Source of the DNA: Ailanthus altissimus | Taxonomy: Eukaryota > Streptophyta > Magnoliopsida > Sapindales > Simaroubaceae | Direction: 5' to 3' | NCBI GenBank assembly: GCA_946807835.1 | Contig: OX327693.1 | Span: forward strand, 11,301,501-11,365,500 | Length of the DNA: 64,000 bases | Shown: in pieces, positions 50,085-59,599 of the stretch | Layout: the number at the start of each line of letters is the position of its first letter | How positions within the stretch are numbered: the first letter of the stretch is position 1 | Notes under the pieces: generated by a model | Seen by the model: only the letters and a program-made list of their open reading frames with translations | The model's database searches: none | Told to the model about the DNA's origin: nothing | Position numbers and translations under genes: made by a program

Positions 50085-51392
50085 AGCCTGGATATAATTT
50101 TAGGAAAGTGTTTCTTAGTTCTATGTTTTCTTTTGCCATGAAGACATGTCTGATATTAAGTTTAGGGGCAAGGAAACACTTTAACATGTCGAATTTATTT
50201 TTATTCATTAGAATATTTCATTTTCTGCATTTCAATTTTAGTGTACATTTTCTTATTTAATTGCATTGCTTTGTTTTTATTTTGTGTATTTAAGTTGTTG
50301 GTTTAAAAATGGTTATGGGTCAATGATAAAACTATTGCATAAACTATAAAGCCTTAGGAATCAATAAATGACATTTTTAGCACATGTATAATCTAATTTG
50401 TAATTTTTATCTTACTTGTGATTACTTGAAACTCATTAAGCACATTGTTGGTTATTGTAGATTAGTTGCTGACTTAGAATATGTTTATGCACAATAAAAA
50501 CCCACAAGATCTAAAACAAATACTCTAGAACTTGTTTTATTTTCACTTGAGAAACAATTCTAGGACATATATGATTAAGGAGATGACTCTAGGTCTTCTT
50601 TGGATTATTTGAGTCTTTTGAGCCTACCTATATATACATTTATCCCTAGTTACCCCTTTTGAGCCTAATGACTACCTTTCTTTATTAACCACAATAATAC
50701 CTTAAGCTTTTAAATAATTTTTCATTATTATCCCATTCACACCATAAACATGATAATAATGGTTTTGTTTGTTCTAAGTTTGGGGGTATAGTTTGTGTAT
50801 ATATTATTTTAAAAAAAGAAGGATATGCTTTAATGTTTAAAAATAAAAGAGGCTACAAAAAAAGTTTAAAATTAAGTTTGGGAGAATTTCTTTAGGGATG
50901 TGATAAAAGGTTTAGGATTTGAAAGCATGAATGCATGATTATGATGTGTATGAAAATCAAAATGAATTCGTTTTATCCCACCTTCACCCTAGCCATACAT
51001 TTCAAGCTTATTAAAGTCCTATTCAATCCTTAGCCATATATGTTCTTACATTAGTGGAGAGTGAAATGAGTAATAAGCCTATGAAGTGTATATATACATA
51101 AAAATAAATAAAAATTCATTGAGATCAATTTATTCTTATATACATAAACCATTCAAGGTGTATTTAATCAATAATAACGACCACACACATACACTAAGTA
51201 ATCACTTGTCGGCTAAGATGAGCATGACGGTTAAATATATTGATTGATCATGGTATTTAAAGGTCCTTGAGATTTATAGGATTAATGCAAACTTTGAGAT
51301 CTATTAATGATCATTGATGAACCCATAAACTTACTTTCGATTTTCATTTCAATGTTTTTTATTTGTCTTTACTCGAGGACGAGCAAAATCAT
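50085..51392 (+). other. E6 3' untranslated region
   Basis: Long non-coding region before the polypurine tract, as is usual for Athila. PPT-like phrases AAGTTTGGGGGTATAG (50780) and AAGTTTGGGAGAATTT (50874) precede the true one. The open frame at 50014-50208 on the minus strand is not credible. Confidence 0.6.
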
Positions 51393-51408
51393 TAAGTTTG
51401 GGGAAGTT
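51393..51408 (+). other. Polypurine tract of E6
   Basis: TTAAGTTTGGGGAAGT precedes the LTR start, with CTCGAGGACGAGCAAA just upstream (51372), a combination typical of Athila elements. Confidence 0.85.
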
Positions 51409-52500
51409 TGATAGTGCTTAATTTGGTATAATATTTTTATTCTCCTAATAATAATATTTGCTTATTTAACCTCAAATAATTAGTTATTTATACATATTGT
51501 TTTATGAATTGTAGGTTTAAAGACTATTAGAAATTCAAATGTAGAAATCAGACGTAAATGGGATAAAAATATGAGAAGGGACCAAATTACCACAATACGT
51601 GATGAACAGTGCTATGCTACATTAATATAAACAATACATAAAGTTACTGTTCACACACTACATTAATTGAAGTCAATAGCTTCAATATAATTCAATGCTG
51701 CAGCATTAAATCCTAGGCAATAATAGTTGACATTTTGTTAAAAAAATTTACTCTTAAGTAAAAAGACAACCCTAATTCAATGCCCTACAAATATATATTT
51801 ATCTTAAATTTGGGAGAGAAGACCGCTGGAAAAAAAATCAAAAACACAAAAAAATTCAAGCTTGGGTAAAATCAAAGAGCAAGAGATGAGGATTCAACAT
51901 CAAAGGATAAAAAATAAAGCATTTGATAAGAAACTCTTCTTTGCTTTGTTCTTTTACTTATTGTAAGATGTTTATTTTGTATGTTTCAATGAAATTAAAC
52001 TCAAGAACTTGTTATTTAGTTATAAGCTAATTTCATTGATCTAATATTACATTCTTGGACTCATTATGTGATTGATTTAACTCTTTTATATTATGAACTC
52101 AATTTTTGAGATATTTATTATGCTTGTGTTTAATGCAATTTTATTACCTAACTAGTAGTTAAATTGATTTAGAAATGCAAAAATAAACTTGGAAAAAGTA
52201 TTTATGTATAAGTCTTATGCATATTGATGCATGATCATTGTGTTAGAATTTAAATTTCATATGATATAGACATTTACTTATATGGCATGTATGATTTATA
52301 AAACCTATGCTTAATGAGTTTTGTCTATTTTAATTATCATAAAAATATTAATAATTAATTAAATGTATTAACGCAAAAAGATCCTACTGAATTTATTTAT
52401 CATGTTTCTAGTAGTATAGTTGAGTTTATTTATCATGTTTCTAAAATTTTAATATCTTCAATTATGTCCTCACTATCATTATGTTCTATTTGTTGTTGCA
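51409..52500 (+). repeat. 3' LTR of E6, right end uncertain
   Basis: Starts TGATAGTGCTTAATTTGG, the usual start of many Athila LTRs. With no 5' partner in the window I cannot fix its right end; 52500 is approximate. It contains the TGAACAGTGCTATGCTAC phrase near 51604. No gene inside. Confidence 0.55.
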
Positions 52501-52607
52501 TCTTAATTTTTCAAACATATTAAGCATTTATGCATATTATTTATTAATCTACTCCTTTGACCATTTAATACCTTGCCACCTTCACTAAAAGCTGACGCCA
52601 ATAATTT

Positions 52608-52797
52608 AATCTACTCCTTATGAGTTATCAAAATATTTTAAATTGGTTGATGATGTGCCATAATAAAAATGTAGGAAAAGATTTTTATATGCTATTTCCA
52701 CCAATTTAAAATATCTAAGTAATTTTAATTCTTGTACAATAAAAAGTGTCTATAAACCAATTTTCAAATACTTTGATAACTCATAAGGTGGAATACA
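52608..52797. mobile_element. Small inverted-repeat element (MITE-like, about 190 bp)
   Basis: CTCCTTATGAGTTATCAAAA at 52614 is repeated in reverse near 52765-52795 as TTTGATAACTCATAAGGTGG. The arms are about 40 bp with a 100 bp spacer. No reading frame. The superfamily is not clear; target duplication not resolved. Confidence 0.6.
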
Positions 52798-53040
52798 AAA
52801 ATCATTCAATTGTATTAATTGCAATATCACTTTAAATATTATATTTATTAAAATATATTTTAGTTTAACAGAGAATTTAAGATGCTAAAAAATATTAAAA
52901 TTTATATAATATAAAAGATTTCATAAAATTAATATACATAATTATTTAGTTAATAATAAGTTATAATAAAATAGTCATTATATAAAATTACAAAAATAAA
53001 GTGTTACTACACTTATTGCGGACCCAAATAACTCAACCCA

Positions 53041-53130
53041 TATGATACTTCTAAATGGACCGTGGGTTGAGGAAAGTCATTCCATTTGATACCTCTAAAT
53101 GGACCGTAGGTTGAGGAATGTCATCTTATA
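53041..53130. repeat. Two-copy tandem repeat, 44 bp period
   Basis: GATACTTCTAAATGGACC at 53044 and GATACCTCTAAATGGACC at 53088, each followed by a GGTTGAGGAAnGTCAT phrase. Confidence 0.8.
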
Positions 53131-53179
53131 AGGAAAATTTTATTAAGTGCAAAAATTTTGAAGCATTTAATTAATATAA

Positions 53180-54356
53180 CCATTTATGAAAACTTTTAAT
53201 TTTTATAGCAAAAGAATTTAAAAATAGATAAATATACTATTTCACTATTTCAACTGTAGCAGTTATAGTGAATACAACCCCACTACCGTGAACATGTTTT
53301 AATTTTATTTTAAAATTATTTTATTTAAATATGTATGACATGATTAATATATTATTTATTTGTTAATTATTTAATTTAATCATATTGCTACAAAATTTAA
53401 ATAAAAAATATACTTATTTAATGTAGTTAAATTAAAATAAATAAATAATATAATTAAAAAAATTTATAAACAAATATAAAAAAAATAAAATTTAAAGAAA
53501 TATATTTAATTTTTTAAATAAATAATATAAATTAATCATACAATACACAATAAAATGAAACTATAAATTATGAAAATAAATTAAAATATTGAAGTGCGAT
53601 ATCACCAAAATATCATCACATTAAGTTATTTTGTTCGATGATATTATCACGCTATTATAGGAGTGCGATAAAAATGTCACGCTAATACAAGAGCACGATA
53701 AAAACATATTGTACTTGCATTGAGAATGCGATAAAAAATATCACACCCACACGCAACAAAATAACTATTGCGCCCACATTAAGGGAGTAATAAAAAATAT
53801 CATGCTGATATGAACGCAATTGAGAGGGCAATCTCAACCCCTATCTTTTTTTAAAATGTTTTTATTTTAATTATATTTTTACAGTTTTAGTTATTTTATT
53901 ATTATTTATAACATATATTTTATTTTTATTTATAAATAAATATTTTATTTTATTATTTATAATATAATTAATTTACATTATTTATTAAAATTATATTTGT
54001 TTAAATTTAAGTTTGTATTTTTTTATTAAAATTATATTTATATAATTTTAAACAAATGATATAAATTAATCATGTGATACATAATAAAATAAAATTATAA
54101 ATAAAATAGTTATAGAATAAAACTAAATTATATTAAATTAAGACTTAAAAAAAAGTTACTATGGAGTACTATTTACTTTAGCGGATACTATTTATTATTA
54201 AATAGTAAAATATTATTTTTATTCATTTATTAAAGTTTTGACTAAAAAAAGTTAAAAATAACGTAAATAACTAAATTAGTTAAATATTTTAAAATTATGA
54301 TTATTTAAAAAAATTTCATTTTTATAAAAGTGCGAAGTAAAAATTTTCATAAATGG
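53180..54356. mobile_element. Foldback element alpha, about 1.2 kb
   Basis: CCATTTATGAAAACTTTTA at 53180 is mirrored by TAAAAATTTTCATAAATGG ending at 54356. The arms are AT-rich and imperfect. The centre, 53592-53830, holds seven consecutive hairpins of about 30 bp. It is related to foldback beta by arm sequence and by the hairpin core. No coding sequence. No clean target duplication, so the limits are approximate. Confidence 0.5.
53592..53830. repeat. Array of short hairpins, core GCGATA...TATCACGC
   Basis: About seven adjoining imperfect palindromes of 25-35 bp. Examples are GAGTGCGATAAAAATGTCAC near 53661 and GAATGCGATAAAAAATATCA near 53725. Each pairs a GCGATA-like arm with a TATCACGC-like arm. 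Confidence 0.65.
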
Positions 54357-54408
54357 AACAAAACGTGGCCTCAACGAGAAGCCTCCTTAATGAAAGTCGA
54401 CAGATATA

Positions 54409-56113
54409 AGAAATTTATTTGAAATAGCTAAAATTAAGGGAGCCTAAACTTTTTTAACTTTCATTTCAATTTTTTAAAAATGTTTTTAGTCAAATAAATC
54501 ACTTTTAGACAAAAATATCATTTCATTATATAAATAGTACCCCCGCTACAATGAACAGTATCTGCTACAAATTTAATTTTATAACTAATTAATTAATAAT
54601 TTTAATTTACTTAAAATTTTATTTATTCAAATTTAAATTTATTTATTAAAATTATATTTATTTTATTTGATTATATTGTTGTTAATTATTTAATTTAATC
54701 ATGTTATTACAAAAATTAATAAATATGTAGTTAAACTAAACTAAATAAATAATATAATCAATTTATATAATTAACAAATAATATAATTAAATAAAGTAAA
54801 TATAATTTTAATATACTAACTTTTAATAAATAATATAAATTAATTATATAAAATTAATAAAATACTAATAAAAAAATAAAAAAATATTTACTTTAAAAAA
54901 TAATAAATAAAAATAAAAATATTATAATAAATAATAAAATTAATAAGAAAAAAGTCTAATAAACCCGCATTGATAATGCATTTCAAAAAGGTTGAGATTC
55001 TACTTCTCCAAGTACGCAGTTATTTTTTTGGCACCTAAATATGGGTGCGATATTTTATATCACGCCCATATGTGGGTGCAATAAGTTCTTATAATGCCCA
55101 CATATGGGAGCAAGATTTTTATCGCGCTCACACAATAAGTTTTGGACACTATTTTTTTTCTTAATATACAATATTTGCTACAGTGAATAATACCGTTACA
55201 TTGCATATTAGTTTGCTACAGTAATTTTATTCAAAATTAAATACTTTTTTATTTAATAAAATAATATTTATTTATTTATTTTAATCATATTTCTACAAAA
55301 ATTACATATATAATATAACTATTTAGTGTGTTAAACTAACCTAAATAAACATAATAAATAAATAAAAATTTCATAAAAAAATACAAACTTAATTATATTT
55401 TTTAGTAAAATTATATTTATTATATTTATAGATATTTAAATAAAAACATACATTTTAAATAAATATATTTAATTATTTATGAATAATATAAAATAATTAT
55501 ACCATATATAATAAAATTAAATTATAAAGTTTTTTGATAAAAACATATCGTGCCCATATTTGGGCACAATAAAAATATAGACTTTTTTTTTTTTAATTTA
55601 TTATTTATTATAATATTTTATATTATTTTTACTTATTATTTTTTAAAGTAAATATTTTATTTTTATTTTTTATTAGTATTTTATTTATTTATATGATTAA
55701 TTTATATTATTTATTAAAAGTTAGTATATTAAAATTATATTTATTTTATTTAATTATATTATTTGTTAATTATTTAAATTAAATATATTATTTATTTAAT
55801 TTAGTTTAACTACATATTTATTTAATTTTTGTAATAATGTGATTAAATTAAATTATTAACAAATAATATAATCAAATAAATAAATATAATTTTAATAAAT
55901 AAAAACAAAATTAAATTTAAGTAAATATAATTTTAAATAAAATAAAATTATAAATAAATTAGTTATAAAATTAAATTAAATTTATTAAATTACTGTAATA
56001 AATATTATTTATTATAAAAAATACTGTTTAAATAATGAAAAAATATTTTAATTTATTCATTTGACTAGAAAAATTAAAACTCCTTTAATTTTAACTATTT
56101 CAAAAAATTTCCC
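54409..56113. mobile_element. Foldback beta: non-autonomous MULE-like element with 0.5 kb inverted arms
   Basis: The left arm 54409-54950 and right arm 55590-56113 are reverse complements over most of their length; the outer end on the right reads GGGAAATTTTTTGAAATAG inward and on the left AGAAATTTATTTGAAATAG. The flanks ACAGATATA (54400-54408) and ACATATATA (56114-56122) agree at eight of nine bases, and 9 bp duplications with GGGAAA ends are Mutator-like features. No reading frame. The loop holds hairpins at 55039-55132 and 55548-55573. It ends 330 bp upstream of the glycosyltransferase ATG. Confidence 0.75.
55039..55132. repeat. Three consecutive hairpins in the loop of foldback beta
   Basis: ATGGGTGCGATATTTTATAT with CACGCCCAT, then TGTGGGTGCAATAAG with its partner ATAATGCCCACATA, then a weaker third pair TGGGAGCAAGAT and ATCGCGCTCACA. 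The core is the same as in the array at 53592-53830. A single further hairpin lies at 55548-55573 (CGTGCCCATATTTGGGCAC). Confidence 0.7.
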
Positions 56114-56299
56114 ACATATATATATATATATACGAAAACCGTGCAATACAGTTCAGCTGTCGTGGATCTTGCCTAATCAGTTTTAAATAGAGACAAGTGA
56201 AGTGAGTTCAATGCCGAGCTTATCCTGTCCATTTATATTACATCGAAGGAGAGAGAAAATCCGCAGCACATGACATCACATCTTTAAATCGTCACCCCA

Positions 56300-56335
56300 C
56301 ACGTCATTGTTTGAACTACAATCCCTTATTTAAAG
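56300..56335 (+). promoter_or_regulatory. Candidate promoter elements of the glycosyltransferase
   Basis: TATTTAAAG at 56327-56335 is a plausible TATA box about 110 bp before the ATG. CACGTCA at 56300-56306 has an ACGT core as bound by plant bZIP factors; a second CACGTAA lies near 56364, after the TATA-like box. The space between foldback beta and the ATG is only 330 bp, so upstream control may involve the inserted element. These are motif matches only. Confidence 0.4.
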
Positions 56336-56442
56336 CTTTCCCCGACGGCGGAAATGCTATGAACACGTAACACTTTTTGTAAACACTAATCTCAAAGTCC
56401 GAGGTGCTCCGGTTCACCAACCAGTCCACAGTCCACATCACC

Positions 56443-57858
56443 ATGCAGCAACAGCGGCAACCCCATTTTCTGCTTGTAACATTTCCAGCTCAAGGCCACA
56501 TAAACCCAGGCCTCCAGTTTGCCAGGCGTCTTATACGCATTGGTATACGCGTCACCTTTGTAACTTGTGTCTCCGCCCACCGCCGCATAACCAAACACCC
56601 GGCTCCCGACGGCTTGTCCTTTGCTACCTTCTCTGATGGCTACGACGACGGATTCAATTCCAGTAAAGATGATCCCGCGCATTACATGTCCGAGCTCAAG
56701 CGTCGCGGCTTCGAAGCCCTCACTCAACTCATTAAGGCTACTCAAAACGATGGTCGAGCCTTTACTTGCTTGGTTTACACTCTATTTCTGCCTTGGGCCG
56801 CTGAGGCGGCGCGTGAACTACACCTTCCTTCCGCCATGCTGTGGATTCAACCTGCCCTGGTTTTTGACCTCTATTATTATCATTTTAATGGCTATGGTGA
56901 CTTTATAAAAGAGAAAGCTGATGAACCTTCTGGTTTGATAGACTTGCCAGGGCTGCCGCCGCTCACTGCCCGTGATCTGCCTTCTTTCATTGTCCCTTCA
57001 AATACTTACACTTTTGCCTTGCCATCGTTTAAACAACAACTAGAGCTACTTGTTGAAGAAGGCAACCCTACCATTCTCGTCAACACATTTGATGCATTAG
57101 AAGCTGAAAACTTAAGAGCCATAGATAAATTAAACATGGTTGCAATCGGACCATTGATTTCGTCAGCGTTTTTAGATTTAAAAGACTCGTCGGATGCTTC
57201 ATTCAGAGCCGATCTTTTCAACAGTTCAAAGGACTATCTCGAATGGCTAAACTCAAAGCCCCAATCATCAGTTATCTACGTGTCCTTTGGAAGCATATGT
57301 GTTTTGGAAAAGCGTCAAATGGAGGAAATCGCGCAAGGATTGCTAGAGAGTGGCCATCCATTCTTGTGGGTCGTAAGAGAAAAGCTAAATAACGATGGAG
57401 ACGAAGAGAAAGAAGCAGATAAGTTGATCAGCTATATAGAAGAACTGAATCAAAAGGGGATGATAGTGCCATGGTGTTCACAAGTGCAAGTCTTAACTCA
57501 TCAATCTTTAGGATGTTTTGTAACGCATTGCGGGTGGAATTCAACTTTGGAGAGCTTGGTCTCTGGGGTGCCCGTTGTGGCATTTCCTCAATGGACAGAC
57601 CAAGGGACGAATGCGAAACTACTTGTAGAAATTTGCAAGACGGGAGTGAGAGTGAATACAAATAGAGAAGGGATAGTAGAAAGCGACGAGGTCAAGAGGT
57701 GTTTGGAATTGGTGATGGGAGAAGGAGAGAAGAGAGATGAATTGAGAGGGAATCTCAAGAAATGGAAGGACCTCGCAAAAGAAGCTGCCAAAGATGGCGG
57801 GTCCTCGGATAAGAATCTCGAAACATTTGTAGATGAGTTCGTGAGCCTTTATCAGTAG
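56443..57858 (+). CDS. UDP-glycosyltransferase, family 1, UGT75-type
   Basis: Transfers a sugar, probably glucose from UDP-glucose, to a small acceptor in the cytosol. Intronless, 471 residues, the usual size. The first ATG is 56443; the frame is open upstream to 56404 but has no earlier ATG. The N-terminal half has the catalytic His19 in FPAQGHINPG. The segment CLVYTLFLPWAAEAAREL near residue 110 lacks the Asp common in other UGTs, as I recall for UGT75 proteins. The C-terminal half carries the 44-residue PSPG box at 344-387, from WCSQ through THCGWNSTLES to QWTDQ; the final Gln387 suggests UDP-glucose. No signal peptide or membrane anchor. Relatives act on crocetin, anthocyanins, auxins or benzoates, so the acceptor cannot be named. 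It is the only intact gene here, richer in G and C than its flanks. Confidence 0.95.
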   Translation: MQQQRQPHFLLVTFPAQGHINPGLQFARRLIRIGIRVTFVTCVSAHRRITKHPAPDGLSFATFSDGYDDGFNSSKDDPAHYMSELKRRGFEALTQLIKATQNDGRAFTCLVYTLFLPWAAEAARELHLPSAMLWIQPALVFDLYYYHFNGYGDFIKEKADEPSGLIDLPGLPPLTARDLPSFIVPSNTYTFALPSFKQQLELLVEEGNPTILVNTFDALEAENLRAIDKLNMVAIGPLISSAFLDLKDSSDASFRADLFNSSKDYLEWLNSKPQSSVIYVSFGSICVLEKRQMEEIAQGLLESGHPFLWVVREKLNNDGDEEKEADKLISYIEELNQKGMIVPWCSQVQVLTHQSLGCFVTHCGWNSTLESLVSGVPVVAFPQWTDQGTNAKLLVEICKTGVRVNTNREGIVESDEVKRCLELVMGEGEKRDELRGNLKKWKDLAKEAAKDGGSSDKNLETFVDEFVSLYQ

Positions 57859-58008
57859 GTTTCGTTTTGTTGTTTGTTGACATCTGTCTATGATCCATTT
57901 GTCTATTATCGCACGTTATAATTTATCTAGTAACTTGTATTTCAGCCATTAAATTAAATACAGTTTTCGGAAAGACTCCTTTAAATAAATCAAATTGCAA
58001 ATGTTAAA
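57859..58008 (+). terminator. 3' flank of the glycosyltransferase with possible polyadenylation signal
   Basis: AAATAAATCAA at 57983-57993 and AATTAAATACA near 57952 are plausible plant near-upstream polyadenylation elements within 140 bp of the stop. The MULE begins at 58009, so the native 3' region is short unless transcription runs into the transposon. Confidence 0.35.
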
Positions 58009-58620
58009 GGGAATTTGTCGTTTATGATTCAAAAATATAATAAAAATTATTTTGCTTTCGGTCAAATTTTTTATACTTTATTAATTAGATTTTTAATTTT
58101 TTTAACCCCTCTCACAAAGTTATATGCCGATATCTTCTCCCGCTCAAACACTCTCATCTATCATCTCGAACACTTTCTTTTTTCTTTTGTTTTAAACTAT
58201 TTTTTTTTCGGAATTTTTCTGAATTCCGAACACTTATAAATCGATTACAATTAAGCATATTTTGAAGATTTAAACTAAAATAAATTAATGTAGAACTGAA
58301 AAAAATTAAAAATAAGAAAAACATTAGTAAGTTTTATTATTTAAAATTTTTTAATTGTGTTTTTTATATTCTAATTTTTGAAATATTTAGGTTTAGTATT
58401 AATAAAATGTAAAATAGATTAAAAATGAATGTAAATAATCAAAAATAGAAAATTCCATATTTTTGAGTTTTTTTTAAGTAATGGTTAGAAATATGTAAAA
58501 TAAGTTAAAAATAATTATAAGTAACAAAAAAGGGTTGAAAATGGCGAAAATAATAATTTTCAGTCCACCACGTGCCACGCTGCTGCGCGCTATGATGAGC
58601 GTGACGTGGCTTTGTATTTT
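58009..58620. repeat. Left terminal inverted repeat of the MULE
   Basis: Inverted partner of 62780-63268. The inner boundary is near the GC-rich phrase CCACGTGCCACGCTGCTGCG (58567), whose counterpart on the right contains GCCACGCGCGGGGC. Confidence 0.72.
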
Positions 58621-58769
58621 TTAACATTAGGTTTATATTTGTATATACATTCAAATACTTTTTATTTATTTATATATTTAATATTTTGTATTATTTTTAA
58701 TTTAATAGTATATATAGTTTTGGCATTATTTATTTCAAGTACTATTGATATTATCATGACGCAAATTTT

Positions 58770-59349
58770 AACAATTATATACTTCGGGGGAAGATGGGAG
58801 AGTTTTAGTGATGATTTTGAGAGATACATTATATATCAAAATATGCACATAGTAGTTTTAAAAATATTAAATATGAAACATTGTTGAGAAGAGTTTGTCA
58901 TCTTCTGAAAGTTGATTAGGTTCATTATAAAGTGACTCTGAAGTTCAAGATTCCTTCAAGTACTATAAAGTTGAGGCCTATTCCACTTGACTATGACGAC
59001 GATGTTATATAATAGTTGAGTCTACAAAAGAGTATTGCTACACCTCTATGTGTAACAATGGATTCTCGAGTTCTTGAATATGAAAATAAAGTAAAAGTAC
59101 TCATAGAACCGAAACAAGGCTCCGGGTATCAATTCTTGTCTGTAACCTCTGTGTATGTTCCAAATCCCTTAAAGGATTATTATTATTCTCCTCCAACGTT
59201 TAATGAACAACTAGCCTACACATATTATGATAGTCAGATATATAGAGATGTTGGTGTTAATCTTGACTATGATATTGATCATAATGTTAGTAATGATGCT
59301 AGAAATAATGAAGGTTATGAGAATGAGAATGATGATGTTGAAAATTTTT
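58770..59349 (+). pseudogene. MULE transposase (MURA) N-terminal relic
   Basis: MURA transposases cut and move Mutator-like DNA. On the plus strand IIYFGGRWES near 58785 resembles the start of plant MURA. After a frame change come VTLKFKIPSSTIKLRPIPL and DYDDDVI (58938-59010), then SIATPLCVTMDSRV at 59031, the pattern of the N-terminal MuDR domain. The last part, to 59349, is Asp, Glu and Asn rich. Stops lie at 59010-59015, and the DDE core, zinc knuckle and SWIM region are absent. Only about 190 codons of a protein normally over 600 remain. Confidence 0.65.
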
Positions 59350-59599
59350 AGTTATGGATAAGTTATGAAAATATTTATACATGTGCCAAAATAGTAAGTT
59401 GCAGGTGTGAGATGTGTGATATTTTAATAAAATTTTGGCAGAATCTCCTATATTATATAGACATTCTCAAATTTGCATATTGGAAAAACACACTCCTATA
59501 TAATTATATATCACATCTACACACATCCACCCAACACCCAAACATTAAAACAATAATATGACAGAAATGTACATATAAAAAATATAATATTAAACATCT

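Noticed and set aside
56392..57791. Several 64-117 codon frames on both strands over the glycosyltransferase
   Set aside because: Shadow frames of the UGT coding sequence.
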